Origin: Bacteroidota bacterium
GTDB lineage: Bacteria > Bacteroidota > Bacteroidia > Cytophagales > Cyclobacteriaceae
Direction of reading: 5' to 3'
Assembly (NCBI GenBank): GCA_027592755.1
Contig: JAQCLE010000018.1
Span: 1 to 52,020 of the forward strand
DNA length: 52,020 nt
Under the pieces are notes generated by a model. The model had not been told where the DNA came from. It was given only the letters and a program-made list of their open reading frames with translations, and searched no databases. Both the position numbers and the translations under genes were made by a program. Positions 42,482-51,916 of the stretch are shown one piece after another (position 1 is the first letter of the stretch; each line of letters starts with the position of its first letter).

Positions 42482-42952
42482 TTATCTGTCTCTTTTTAAA
42501 AGCACAACTATCAGTGCAATTATCCACCCTGCCACTAAAAATTGTCCTAAGAATGGCAGGTATGAATAACTTCTTATCATATCCATGTCGTGATTATTAA
42601 ATACAGCAATGAAACCCAGACTAAACATAAAAATCAGGTTCATAACGGCTGGGAACACCCCCCACCATGTAGTGAAACGGTCTTTGAATATCTCGCTCGA
42701 AAAAAAGAAAGTTTCTGGTCTGATAGCTATGCTCTGAAACACCTTTCCAAAAACAAATGCAATTGCATTCGTCGCCAGGAATATGATCAGACAGTAATAA
42801 AAAAAATCAGACTTGGGAAGGAATAATCCAGGTGTGTTAATCGAACTATCAGTGATACCAACCCGATCAGGAAGATTGGCATATATGAGGAGGAGAACAA
42901 TAATGAAAAGCAATGAGGATGCGATCCTCACCATGTTAGCAACTCGATACAT
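42482..42952 (-). CDS. four-helix membrane protein, unknown
   Basis: 156 residues with four hydrophobic segments (about 9-25, 48-70, 94-115, 130-150). 'Leu-Pro-Asp-Arg-Val-Gly' in the first loop is reminiscent of DUF1648 proteins but the match is weak. A second Met at residue 7 is an alternative start. It lies upstream of parE on the same strand, 135 bp apart, so cotranscription is uncertain. Function unknown. Confidence 0.6.
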   Translation of the reverse strand: MYRVANMVRIASSLLFIIVLLLIYANLPDRVGITDSSINTPGLFLPKSDFFYYCLIIFLATNAIAFVFGKVFQSIAIRPETFFFSSEIFKDRFTTWWGVFPAVMNLIFMFSLGFIAVFNNHDMDMIRSYSYLPFLGQFLVAGWIIALIVVLLKRDR

Positions 42953-43033
42953 AATTGTGTTTCGGATTCGGCTGCAATGATATATATAATCCAGTGGTTT
43001 TAGTACCTTCGGAAATTAGCAGGCAAGAGCAAA

Positions 43034-44272
43034 ATGGACATAGGCCCGATTGTACTATCCATCCCGATTTTCTTCATTTTAATAGGTGTTGAACTGCTTG
43101 TCCATCACTTTACAAAAAAGAAAATTTACCGCTTCAATGATGCCATTACTAACCTGAGTTGTGGGGTTACTTCCCAGATCACAGGGGTTTTTATGAAAAT
43201 TGGAACCCTGGCTTTATATCAGTTTCTTTATGCGCATTTTGCGCTCATCACTATCCCGGTCAATTGGTGGACCGTCACCCTCCTGTTCATCACAGCAGAC
43301 ATGCTTTATTATTGGGGCCACCGGATGAGTCACCAAATCAATCTCTTTTGGGGATCGCATGTCGTCCATCATCAAAGTGAGGACTACAACCTTTCTGTCG
43401 CCTTAAGGCAAAGCTCCTTTCAAACCCTCTGGACTTTCGGCTTTTATCTTCCCCTGGCGATCATTGGTTTTAATACATTAACATTTGCTCTTGTAACCGC
43501 ATTCATCACATTATATCAATTCTGGATTCATACCGAAACCATTGGTAAAATGGGACTTCTTGAATTGGTGCTAAACACTCCTTCACATCACCGCGTTCAC
43601 CATGGCCGCGATCCTAAATACATCGATCGTAACCACGCCGGAACATTTATCATCTGGGATAAAATGTTTGGCACTTTCCAGAAAGAAGAGGAGACACCTA
43701 CTTATGGCGTTACCAAACCTATAGATTCCTGGAATCCAGTTTGGGCTAACTTTGACTATTATGTAAACCTTTATAAGCAGGCAAGTGAAACACCAGGCGT
43801 GATGAATAAAATCGGTGTCATCTTTAACAAACCCGGTTGGCGTCCAGAATCACTCGGAGGATATCAGCCAATCCCTCATGTGGAGAAGTCAACCTATAAG
43901 AAGTATGATCTCCTTCCTTCCGGAAGAGTCAATTACTATGTGCTCATTCAATTCACTGGAGCCCTGGCTATCACGTCATTCTATCTCTTTACACAGGGTA
44001 ATTATACACTATTTGAAAAAGCGTTATTATCAATGCTTACTATAATTTGTGTCGTTAACTGTGGTGGATTACTGGAAAAGAAGAGGTGGGCAATGCCAAT
44101 GGAGATGCTCAAACTTGTTTGCATACCTGCACTGTACTTTTATTTCTTCCAGACATCAACCTTGTTTTTGACCACTTTAGGATATTCGATTGGATCTGCC
44201 ATTTGGTTAATGATTATAAATTCTGACATTACTAACACAAATCAACTTAATAGTGCCAATACCACCAGTTAG
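43034..44272 (+). CDS. sterol desaturase / fatty-acid hydroxylase family protein
   Basis: 412 residues. The diiron His boxes are 'His-Arg-Met-Ser-His' (about 97-101), 'His-Val-Val-His-His-Gln-Ser' (about 110-116) and 'Ser-His-His-Arg-Val-His-His-Gly' (about 190-197), with a further His in 'Trp-Ile-His-Thr-Glu'. Three transmembrane segments come before and two to three more after 300. Oxygen-dependent hydroxylation or desaturation of a membrane lipid is expected. The 412-residue length is due to a C-terminal membrane extension beyond the usual ~270. Its stop overlaps the start of the following lipoprotein gene. Confidence 0.9.
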   Translation: MDIGPIVLSIPIFFILIGVELLVHHFTKKKIYRFNDAITNLSCGVTSQITGVFMKIGTLALYQFLYAHFALITIPVNWWTVTLLFITADMLYYWGHRMSHQINLFWGSHVVHHQSEDYNLSVALRQSSFQTLWTFGFYLPLAIIGFNTLTFALVTAFITLYQFWIHTETIGKMGLLELVLNTPSHHRVHHGRDPKYIDRNHAGTFIIWDKMFGTFQKEEETPTYGVTKPIDSWNPVWANFDYYVNLYKQASETPGVMNKIGVIFNKPGWRPESLGGYQPIPHVEKSTYKKYDLLPSGRVNYYVLIQFTGALAITSFYLFTQGNYTLFEKALLSMLTIICVVNCGGLLEKKRWAMPMEMLKLVCIPALYFYFFQTSTLFLTTLGYSIGSAIWLMIINSDITNTNQLNSANTTS

Positions 44273-44633
44273 AATCTTTCAATACATCATTCTTGTCTTT
44301 TGCTTTGGATGCTCCCAATCATTGCCGAAGATTGACAACTTCAATGCCTCAAATTGGAGGGAAGATAAATTTGGTTGTAGGGGTAACAGACAAGATCAGC
44401 TCGCCGCTTTACAAGAAAATAAAGATGTGCTCCTTGGCCTCAATCAAAATGAAATGTCAGAAATTCTTGGTTCGCCAGATGAACACGAACTGTATGAAAG
44501 GAATCAAAAATTCTTCTATTACTATATCACTCCCGGATCAGGATGTGATCAAGCTAAACCCAACCCTATCAGACTTCAAATCCGATTTAGCGCCATGGGA
44601 ATAGCCAATGAAGTCTTCTTTGAGAATCTCTAA
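44253..44633 (+). CDS. small lipoprotein, SmpA-like
   Basis: 126 residues from a GTG inside the 3' end of the desaturase-family gene, 20 bases overlapping. 'Ile-Leu-Val-Phe-Cys-Phe-Gly-Cys-Ser' supplies a lipobox (second Cys at about 20). The mature part ('Asn-Trp-Arg-Glu-Asp-Lys-Phe-Gly-Cys', 'Leu-Leu-Gly-Leu-Asn-Gln-Asn-Glu-Met-Ser-Glu-Ile-Leu-Gly-Ser-Pro-Asp-Glu') has the SmpA/OmlA-like pattern of a short helix before a Gly-Xaa-Pro turn, here with a Cys pair for a disulfide. No BAM link can be shown. Confidence 0.7.
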   Translation: MPIPPVRIFQYIILVFCFGCSQSLPKIDNFNASNWREDKFGCRGNRQDQLAALQENKDVLLGLNQNEMSEILGSPDEHELYERNQKFFYYYITPGSGCDQAKPNPIRLQIRFSAMGIANEVFFENL

Positions 44634-44658
44634 GATTTAAAGCCTCAAAGAAGACTTC
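44610..44658. terminator. 15-bp perfect inverted repeat between convergent genes
   Basis: GAAGTCTTCTTTGAG (44610-44624) and its exact complement (44644-44658), loop 19 bases, beginning inside the last codons of the lipoprotein gene and spanning its stop codon. It lies before the convergent susD remnant stop. Position suits a bidirectional terminator; no long T-tract follows either arm, so it may instead be a duplicated end of the lipoprotein gene. Confidence 0.55.
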
Positions 44659-44688
44659 GATATGGTTTTGGCTCAAAGTAGGTGCTAA

Positions 44689-46242
44689 TTAGTATCCCTC
44701 ATTTTGTTCGAACGTACCGGAAGAAAAATCGATTTCAACCTGAGGAATGGGCAAAAGCCCTTTGGTTGCGGAGTTAAAAGTCACATTGAAAATAGCCTGA
44801 TCGCCAATGTAATTAGGACCCCTTACACCACTCGAAGTAAGTTCCTGACTCGCATAGGATACACCACGCCTGAGCACATCGAAATAACGTATGCCTTCCA
44901 ATGCCAATTCCATTCTTCGCTCCCTATAGATGTTATCAAGGGTCACTGGTATACTCGCAAGTCCAACACGGGCCCTCACTTTATCAAGGTAATTTTGAGC
45001 ACTACCGCTTCCTAATTCTGCTGCCATGAGCAATACATCTGAATACCTTATAACTCGAAAATTACAAGTCCTGTTATGCTCAAATTGCCCATCCGATCCC
45101 CAATGCTCTGCATCTGATGAGTATTTTTTAGAAAAATAACCTGTATGCTGATATCCAATGGCAAGTTTGCCGTTTAATTCAGATTCCATTAGTACGGTAC
45201 TTGATAACCTCGGGTCGCCCGTCATGTCGGTTACTAATTTCTGTGAAACTGGTGCAAAACTCCAGCCTCTATTCCATTTGGTTGATCCCGTAACCCTCGG
45301 TCCTTGCATTTGTGCTGAAAGATTTCCTTCAGCGCCTCTTAGATATAACCAATCCCACCAGGCGGGAGAATCACCATATCAGATTTCAAAAACATTCTCT
45401 ATGCTGTACTCTAAAGTAAGATGGAAAATGTCGTCAAAATCCGGCAGTAGATCATGGCCACTGTTCCCTATCAAGTCTTCCAAATAACCCAAGGCTGTGG
45501 CTTGGTTTACAGTAACGCTACCAGCTGAAAGATCTCCTCCATATACACCATTGTAAAACAAATAAACTCTTCCCAGGAGTGCTTCCGCTGCCCATTTGCT
45601 AATTATACCTTGTTCCGCTACCGGAATAACTTCAGGTAAATCAGCAATTGCATCCACTAAATCGAGCGCTATCTGATTATAAGTCTCTTGCGGCGGGTTT
45701 TGAGATTGACTGTATTCCGACGGGCCTTTGATTGTTGCTGTCAGCATTGGAATATTCTCGAAAAACCTGGCCAACTCGAAATGGAAATAGGCCCTCATAA
45801 ATTTCGCCTCGGCAATGGTTCGCAACTTAAATTCATCACTTGCATCAATTCCGTCAATAATTTCGAGATACAAATTGGCCCTGTAAATGCCAACATAATT
45901 CTTCAACCAAAGTGAGTGCACAATTGCACTGGTAGGTGGAATTTTGAAGTTATTGATTTCATCCTCATCCTGCCCGTCATTCGCGTCTCCTCCCCCGGCG
46001 TAAGCATCATCGGAAAGCATATCGGAAGTAATCATGAATGGTGCCCACGAGACGCCCGGACTGGATTGATACTGCAACGCATCATATATTGAAACCAACG
46101 CTTCGTAAGCCTGCTGCTCTGTTTGGTAGAAATTTGAGGAAACGACACTATCGAGGGGATTTCTGTCAAGGAAGTCTTCAGAACATCCCATCATAAATAT
46201 AAAAATCAATACGGCTATAAAATATTTGTTAGTAGCTTTCAT
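44689..46242 (-). pseudogene. SusD/RagB-family lipoprotein with in-frame TGA
   Basis: 517-residue frame broken by a single TGA at codon 288 (45379-45381); both parts are in the same frame with no other stop. The signal is a lipoprotein type ('Ile-Phe-Met-Met-Gly-Cys-Ser'). Typical SusD marks are 'Phe-Leu-Asp-Arg-Asn-Pro-Leu-Asp-Ser', 'Ala-Tyr-Glu-Ala-Leu-Val', 'Phe-Met-Arg-Ala-Tyr-Phe-His-Phe-Glu-Leu' and, near the end, 'Leu-Leu-Pro-Ile-Pro-Gln-Val-Glu-Ile-Asp'. The bases around the stop, 'Asn-Val-Phe-Glu-Ile-stop-Tyr-Gly-Asp', agree with Arg (CGA to TGA, a common transition) or Gln at that position. It would cap the SusC pore and bind a glycan, but the partner gene is damaged too. Alternatives are sequencing error or recoding; see findings. 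Confidence 0.85.
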
Positions 46243-46262
46243 AATTTCAATCTTTTAAGCTG

Positions 46263-48833
46263 TTAAAATGTGATAGTTGTACCAATTCTGAATGTCCTTG
46301 CCTGGGGATAAATGGCTCTGTCTATTCCAATATCAAATGAGCTTAATGCTCCAATTTCAGGATCTACCCCACTGTACCCAGTTAGGGTAACAAGATTTTC
46401 TGCTGAAATATAAAATCTCGCTGATTGTGCACCAATTTTACTCAAAATTGAAATTGGAAGTTTATATCCAATTTGAACATTTTTTAATTTCACGTAAGAC
46501 CCATCTTCAATGTATAGGTCAGAAACCCTGTAATTGTTATTGGTGTCAATCCAGGTGTAACGTGGTTCGCTATTAGAAGTGCCCTCACCAGTCCATCTGC
46601 CCAATATACTTTTTGGCCTGTTCGTTAATCTTAAGTCCTGGCGTTGGATACCATTGAATATGTCATTACCGAATGCACCTGTTAAAAATATGGACATATC
46701 GAATCCCTTTTAATCTGCAGAGGCATTAAAACCAAAAGTCCAATCTGGTGTGGGATTTCCAATCATTGTGCGGTCATCCGCATCAATTTTCCCATCTCCG
46801 CTGACGTCTACAAATCTCACATCACCAGGGCGAGCAGTCGTTTGTAATTCCTGTCCCTGGTTATTGATGTGCTGGAATACTTCTGTTTGATTTTGAAAGA
46901 TACCATCTGTTTTAAATCCCCAGAAATATGCAATGGGCAGTCCCTCTTCGTTTCTGGTCACCTGCCCTGCAATTGCCCAACTCGCTCCAGCGATAAAATC
47001 ATTTTCAATATTGGTAATCTTGTTTTTATTGAAAGCAGTATTTGCTCCAATAGAATACTTTAAGTCACCTTCCTGATACCGCCAGTTTGCGCCAATTTCA
47101 ACACCATTATTTTGGATACTACCAACATTAGCTGTTGGCGGTGCATTACCAATGTGACCTGGTATTCCCGCGATTTCCAATAATTTCTCCGTTTTCTTCA
47201 CATAGTAATCAAGCGTGACGGTTAATCTGTTTTCATAAGCTGCAATATCAGCTCCTACACCATATTGTCTTGATTCTTCCCATTGAATGTCTGAATTTTC
47301 CACAAAACTCGGTGAAGACCCGACCACTCTGCCAGCACTAAACGTGTACCCTCTGGTCTTATCAATTGTAGAGACGAAGCGATAATTCCCAATTTCCTGA
47401 TTCCCATTTACACCCCATGTGGCTCTTATTTTCAAAAAGTTAACGGGGCCCAAATTTTGCATGAATTCCTCATCACTGGCCACCCACGCAAAACCCAGGG
47501 ACTTAAACGTACCATATCTTCTATTGGGTCCAAACCTGGAAGAACCATCACGTCTTATGATAGCTGAAACAGAATACTTGTCCTGGTAGTCATATATAAT
47601 CCTTCCGAATGTTGAGAACAAGGCCGATTCGTAAGCGCCACCTGAAGCTGTCCAAACAGTATCTGTCGCAAGGTTCAAATACACATTATCCGGATCATTC
47701 GTTGGAACATCTGCATTGAATCCTGAGAGGTCTTCATATTTGGATTCACTCGCCGTCATACCAACCAAAGCAGTAAAATTATGATCATTTATACTTTTGG
47801 TGTAGGACATCGTATTCTCCCATTGCCATGTAAAATAGCGCTGGATTCTTTTGTTTACACTTGTTTTATTGTCATTTAATTGTGCCCCATTCAAATAGAA
47901 TAAAGGTTTAAACCCATCATCCAAAACATAAGCCAGGTCGATCCCAAGACTTGAACTCAATTTAAGGCTCTCAATAGGCTTCAATTCGCCATATACATTG
48001 CCAACAAGCTTGTCCACCCTCGTTTCATCATGGCCAATCTCCAACAAGGCCAATGGATTCACGATTTCAGCACCAACATACTCTGAAATGCCATAAACCT
48101 GCCCAGCCTTATTAACAACTACCGGTTCGGAATCATAGGGTGATTGAGAGAGTATGTCAGGATCACTTTCAAAAACCGGCGTTAAGGGATCTATGTTAAT
48201 GGCGCTGCTATAGGCTCCATTGAAAGACGAATTGCTGGCGATTCCTCTTTTCACAATATGAGAATATGCCAGGTTATTTCCGAAACTGAACATTGGGTTT
48301 ACTTCATGATTCGTATTTAACCTTGCGGTGAAGCGATCAAATTGAGATTTATCTCCTCCTATGATTCCTTCTTGAGAAAAATAAGCTAATGAAGAAGCGT
48401 AGGTGGATTTATCAGTTCCTCCAGCTACTGAAATTTGATGGTTGACCATTGGAGCATTCTTTTGAAATAAGGCATCCTGCCAGTTGGTATCATGTGCCGG
48501 AACTTCATTTAAATCAAATGGTTGAGTTAATCCTGCGTTTGATGCCCCTTCATTCATAAGCATTTTATATTCCTCTGCATCTAGCATATCAATCTGTTGG
48601 GCAGCATTCTGGATGGCAAAATAGCTGGAGTAGGTAATATTCATCTTACCTTTTTGACCTGATTTTGTGGTAATCAAGACAACTCCGTTGGCTGCCCTTG
48701 CTCCATATATGGCAGCAGAAGCGGCATCTTTAAGCACGTCCATCGATTCAATGTCACCGGGATTGAGGTAGTCAATTCCTCCAACCACCAATCCATCTAC
48801 AACGTACAGTGGTTCGGAGGTGCCATCAATAAA
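46263..48833 (-). pseudogene. SusC/TonB-dependent receptor, 5' truncated, in-frame TAA
   Basis: 857 codons in one frame with one internal TAA (46710-46712) between 'Asn-Ala-Ser-Ala-Asp' and 'Lys-Gly-Phe-Asp-Met'; a Tyr codon (TAT or TAC to TAA) is expected. It covers the plug ('Pro-Leu-Tyr-Val-Val-Asp-Gly-Leu', '[23 protein letters not shown]') and the full barrel with Pro-Thr-Pro-Asp-Trp and a final Thr-Ile-Thr-Phe. It lacks the signal peptide, the CarboxypepD_reg-like domain and the first part of the plug: upstream is a TGA (48834-48836) and then unrelated sequence. SusD follows after 20 bp. Dead receptor of a PUL. Confidence 0.9.
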
Positions 48834-48836
48834 TCA

Positions 48837-49529
48837 GAAAGTGAGATCTTATCTAAATCTTTCAAGACACTTCCAAAATGGTATTTATCCAATTTTTCGT
48901 TTTTGGTATACGTTTTTAGTGCATTTCTTTTGTTTGGATCTATTTCCCTTTTTCAGGATAAATTATATAAAAAAGAAAAAGAAAGAATATACAAAAGCAA
49001 GGAAGAAGCTATTAAAAGTAAAGATGAAGAGTTGTCACAGATATCTCAACAATCCAAAGATGAAATCGAAAACTTACGAAATGAGAAACTCCAATCAGAA
49101 ATCGATTACAAAAACAATGAATTGGCCTCTGTTACCATGCACCTGTTGAACAAAAATGAATTTGTGCAAGGAATTCGTAAACGGATTGAAACAATCGTCC
49201 ATGAGGACAATGGTTCAAAAGAAGAGTTGAAACGTATATTGAAGAACATCGATAGAAACCAGGATGAAGATGACTCGTGGGATCAATTTGCTTTTCATTT
49301 TGATCAAGTCCATGGTGATTTTTTAAAAAATCTTTCCAGCGATGAAATCAAATTGTCTCCTCAGGAAACCAAATTGGCGGCATATTTACGAATGACGATG
49401 AGTTCGAAGGAAATCGCCAATCTTATGAATATTTCAACGCGAGGAGTAGAACTCGCCCGGTACAGGCTTAGGAAAAAGTTGAAATTAGAACGAGATCAAA
49501 ATTTAGTAGAACATTTGATGAATTTATGA
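48837..49529 (+). pseudogene. 3' part of a Y_Y_Y/LuxR-type membrane sensor-regulator
   Basis: About 225 residues left. First a scrap of the usual 'Leu-Pro-Lys-Trp-Tyr' end of a Y_Y_Y domain, next a transmembrane helix (about 48895-48945), a Lys/Glu-rich coiled coil, a helical linker and a LuxR-type HTH ('Leu-Ser-Pro-Gln-Glu-Thr-Lys-Leu-Ala-Ala-Tyr-Leu', 'Ser-Ser-Lys-Glu-Ile-Ala-Asn-Leu-Met-Asn-Ile-Ser-Thr-Arg-Gly-Val-Glu-Leu-Ala'). Full relatives have an N-terminal periplasmic propeller or Y_Y_Y sensor and control a nearby SusCD operon. All of that is missing here. It abuts the truncated SusC in the divergent orientation. A TTG at 48903 could still start a helix-to-HTH protein. Confidence 0.75.
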
Positions 49530-49586
49530 GACCCCTTTCAGGATTTCACACTCAATCGAAGGAATGCTATGATAATCCTTGAAACG

Positions 49587-50492
49587 TTAGGCGGTAACCT
49601 TCTCTTTAAAGGAATATTTTACTTTGTCAGGAACAGGGACTAAATCCCAGATAAGCCCAAAAAAGCTCAAAAACTTCAAAAGGTAAAAAGTGATATCAAT
49701 TTCCCACCAGAAAAAGCCCTGACGGGTAGAGGTCATAAAATGGTGGTGGTTATTATGCCAACCTTCACCAAGTGTTATCAGGGCAAGGATCAAACTGTTC
49801 TTCGATTCATCGTCCGTTTCGTATCGCTTCGTACCAATCATGTGCATCAGGGAATTGATTGAATAGGTCCCGTGATATAGAATGATAGTTGATAACATGA
49901 ATCCAATTAATGCAGTTGACGAACCATACATTAAAAAATCATTTATTGATCCATCACCAATAACAAGTCCTCCATAAAGAAAAACTGCCAAGAGCAAAGT
50001 CATTGGTGGCAACAAATGATTTTTGTTTAACCAACGCAACTCCTTATACTTTGCAAAATCACCCATCACATTAAACTTAGTTTCCTTGTATTTGGACGAC
50101 ATTATCCAACCGAGGTGAGAGTAGATAAATCCAAATAATTTATTCGAATGCGGATCATGCTCGTGGTCACTATGTCTGTGGTGTGTCCGATGATTTCCTG
50201 CCCACCACAGCGCACCCTTTTGCATCGATGTTTGAGCCAGCCATGCAATTACAAACTGAAACCACCTTGATGTTTTGAAACTTCGGTGTGCAAAAAACCT
50301 GTGATAGAAACCAGTGATAAAAAACATCCGAATAAAGTAAAGGGCCGCACAGATCACCCAAGCTGACCAATGAACTTCTAACCAAAAAGCTGCTATAGGT
50401 AGCAAATGAAGAAAGACGAAAACAACAATGCTTTTGGTGTTGTACTCGGTCCTGCCTTGTTCAATCCTGTTTTGTTTCTTTGAATTCCCCAA
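49587..50492 (-). CDS. acyl-CoA / fatty-acid desaturase (delta-9 type)
   Basis: 301 residues with four transmembrane helices and three His boxes: 'His-Arg-Phe-Phe-Ala-His-Arg-Ser', 'His-Arg-Thr-His-His-Arg-His-Ser-Asp' and 'Glu-Gly-Trp-His-Asn-Asn-His-His-His-Phe'. These eight-plus histidines bind the diiron centre of stearoyl-CoA-desaturase-like enzymes, which need oxygen and an electron donor. The order of the boxes and the Gly-Asn before the second match delta-9 desaturases. A Crp/Fnr gene follows on the same strand upstream with 82 bp between, so redox or oxygen control is possible but not shown. Confidence 0.93.
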   Translation of the reverse strand: MGNSKKQNRIEQGRTEYNTKSIVVFVFLHLLPIAAFWLEVHWSAWVICAALYFIRMFFITGFYHRFFAHRSFKTSRWFQFVIAWLAQTSMQKGALWWAGNHRTHHRHSDHEHDPHSNKLFGFIYSHLGWIMSSKYKETKFNVMGDFAKYKELRWLNKNHLLPPMTLLLAVFLYGGLVIGDGSINDFLMYGSSTALIGFMLSTIILYHGTYSINSLMHMIGTKRYETDDESKNSLILALITLGEGWHNNHHHFMTSTRQGFFWWEIDITFYLLKFLSFFGLIWDLVPVPDKVKYSFKEKVTA

Positions 50493-50574
50493 TATTTAGA
50501 GCGTTTGGTGAGTGCAAATTTAGCGTTATTTCACTTTAAAATAAAGATGATATTGATTAGGTTCAATTGGAGTA

Positions 50575-51246
50575 TCAAAGAATCTCAATTCTGTTTCGGT
50601 GCATTTCAATTTTTTCATCCCGCTCTAATTGTTTCAATAGTCTGGAAATAACCACCCTGCTCGTATTAAGTGCTCTTGCAATTTCCTGGTGGGTCTGTTC
50701 AATGATATAACTTCCGGAATTCTGTTTCTTATCAAGTAGATATTTCATCAGTCGTTCATCCATTCGCATGAAAGCTACACTATTGATCGCATCCAGCAAC
50801 TCCTCAAACCTATGATTGTATGAGTTCAAGACATAGCCCCTCCAACTTGCATATTTCTTCATCCACTCGTCCATAAGCTGAAGTGGTACCATCCAGATTT
50901 CTGAATCTGTCTCGGCAATTGCTCTTATTTCACTCACTTTCTTTTGTATACAACATGTCATTGACATGGCACACACATCACCGTTATTTAGATAATATAG
51001 GAAGAGCTCATTGCCATCTTCATCATCCCTCAGAATACGGATGGCTCCCGATATCACGATAGGCATAGCAGCGAGGGTTTGACCAATCTCGATTAATACC
51101 TCCCCTTCTTTAACCTTCCAAAGCCTGCCCACATCGGCCATTTCGTTTAATAAGGAAGGCTCAAAAATTTCTGAAAATTTTTCCTGGAGATATTGCTTGG
51201 AATCTATAGAGGTATTCACTTTTTTCCCTTTCCGGTCACAACACAA
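50575..51246 (-). CDS. Crp/Fnr-family transcriptional regulator
   Basis: 223 residues. The cyclic-nucleotide-binding-like N-terminal domain has 'Gly-Glu-Val-Leu-Ile-Glu-Ile-Gly-Gln', 'Val-Ile-Ser-Gly-Ala-Ile-Arg-Ile', 'Asp-Glu-Asp-Gly-Asn-Glu-Leu-Phe-Leu-Tyr-Tyr-Leu'. It has Cys-Ala-Met-Ser-Met-Thr-Cys-Cys in the middle, a Cys-rich turn as in heme- or redox-sensing Bacteroidota members. The C-terminal HTH is 'Thr-His-Gln-Glu-Ile-Ala-Arg-Ala-Leu-Asn-Thr-Ser-Arg-Val-Val-Ile-Ser-Arg'. The binding pocket lacks an obvious cAMP signature. It is upstream of the desaturase gene and a candidate for its control. Confidence 0.9.
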   Translation of the reverse strand: MCCDRKGKKVNTSIDSKQYLQEKFSEIFEPSLLNEMADVGRLWKVKEGEVLIEIGQTLAAMPIVISGAIRILRDDEDGNELFLYYLNNGDVCAMSMTCCIQKKVSEIRAIAETDSEIWMVPLQLMDEWMKKYASWRGYVLNSYNHRFEELLDAINSVAFMRMDERLMKYLLDKKQNSGSYIIEQTHQEIARALNTSRVVISRLLKQLERDEKIEMHRNRIEIL

Positions 51247-51370
51247 ATATAAGGGTGAAGGACAACCCGTAGAAACTGCCCTTCAAACCACTTCACTATT
51301 TCTAATAATTGTTGTCTGGGTTATAATTATCAATTGAGAGCTTTCAAACTTGGTGTTTGATTGACTCCTG

Positions 51371-51916
51371 CTAAAATGCTACACCAAAACCGATATTAGC
51401 CACAAGTCCTCCCGCAAGTACAGAAGGAATATCTTCTTTTTCTGTAACTGAAGCATATTTAACACTCTGTACTTCCACCAAGCAACGTGGCATAGCCAAT
51501 TTCCGGCCTGAAATAAAAACCATTTCCAAATTTAGCACCAAGTTTGAAATTCAACAGGCTGAAACCAACTTTCGCTGTTCCTTCCCCATAAGTATCATCG
51601 GTATAAGTCCCGTCAAACCCAATCCTCCCGTAGCTGAAGTGACCATATGGGCCCTTCCCTTCTTTCACAAAATAATAGTTGGCACCCAATTCGAAGTAAG
51701 TAAATTTTAAATCGACATCCGCTATCGTAATAGGTATAAATGAAAAATCTAACGCCGCTGCCAATTTATTATTAAGCGCGGGGGTAGCATATTCAAAGTT
51801 AAGACCTACAATATTCGGGACACCAAGTTTCAAGCCTATTCTCAAGGTTTTTCCTGGGCAAATGCGGATGCTGTAAAAAGAACAATAATGAAACAAAAAA
51901 TAGCTGATTTTTTCAT
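51371..51916 (-). pseudogene. outer-membrane beta-barrel protein with two frameshifts
   Basis: Restored length about 181 residues. The start at 51914-51916 gives a signal peptide (Met-Lys-Lys-Ser-Ala-Ile-Phe-Cys-Phe-Ile-Ile-Val... Ala-Phe-Ala-Gln). One base is lost near 51848-51852 ('Gln-Glu-Lys-Pro-stop'), after which the next frame continues 'Leu-Arg-Ile-Gly-Leu-Lys-Leu-Gly-Val-Pro' and several barrel strands to 'Leu-Leu-Gly-Gly-Ser-Thr-Glu'. One extra base near 51464-51470 then returns to the first frame for 'Lys-Tyr-Ala-Ser-Val-Thr-Glu-Lys-Glu' and the terminal strand 'Ala-Asn-Ile-Gly-Phe-Gly-Val-Ala-Phe-stop'. The aromatic final residue is typical of barrels. The two lesions cancel each other in length. 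Sequencing error cannot be excluded for either. Confidence 0.7.

Noticed and set aside
45379-46712. Selenocysteine, suppressor or programmed readthrough to explain the stops in susC and susD
   Set aside because: Two different stop codons (TAA, TGA), no structure that suggests a recoding signal, and the susC 5' end is missing anyway.
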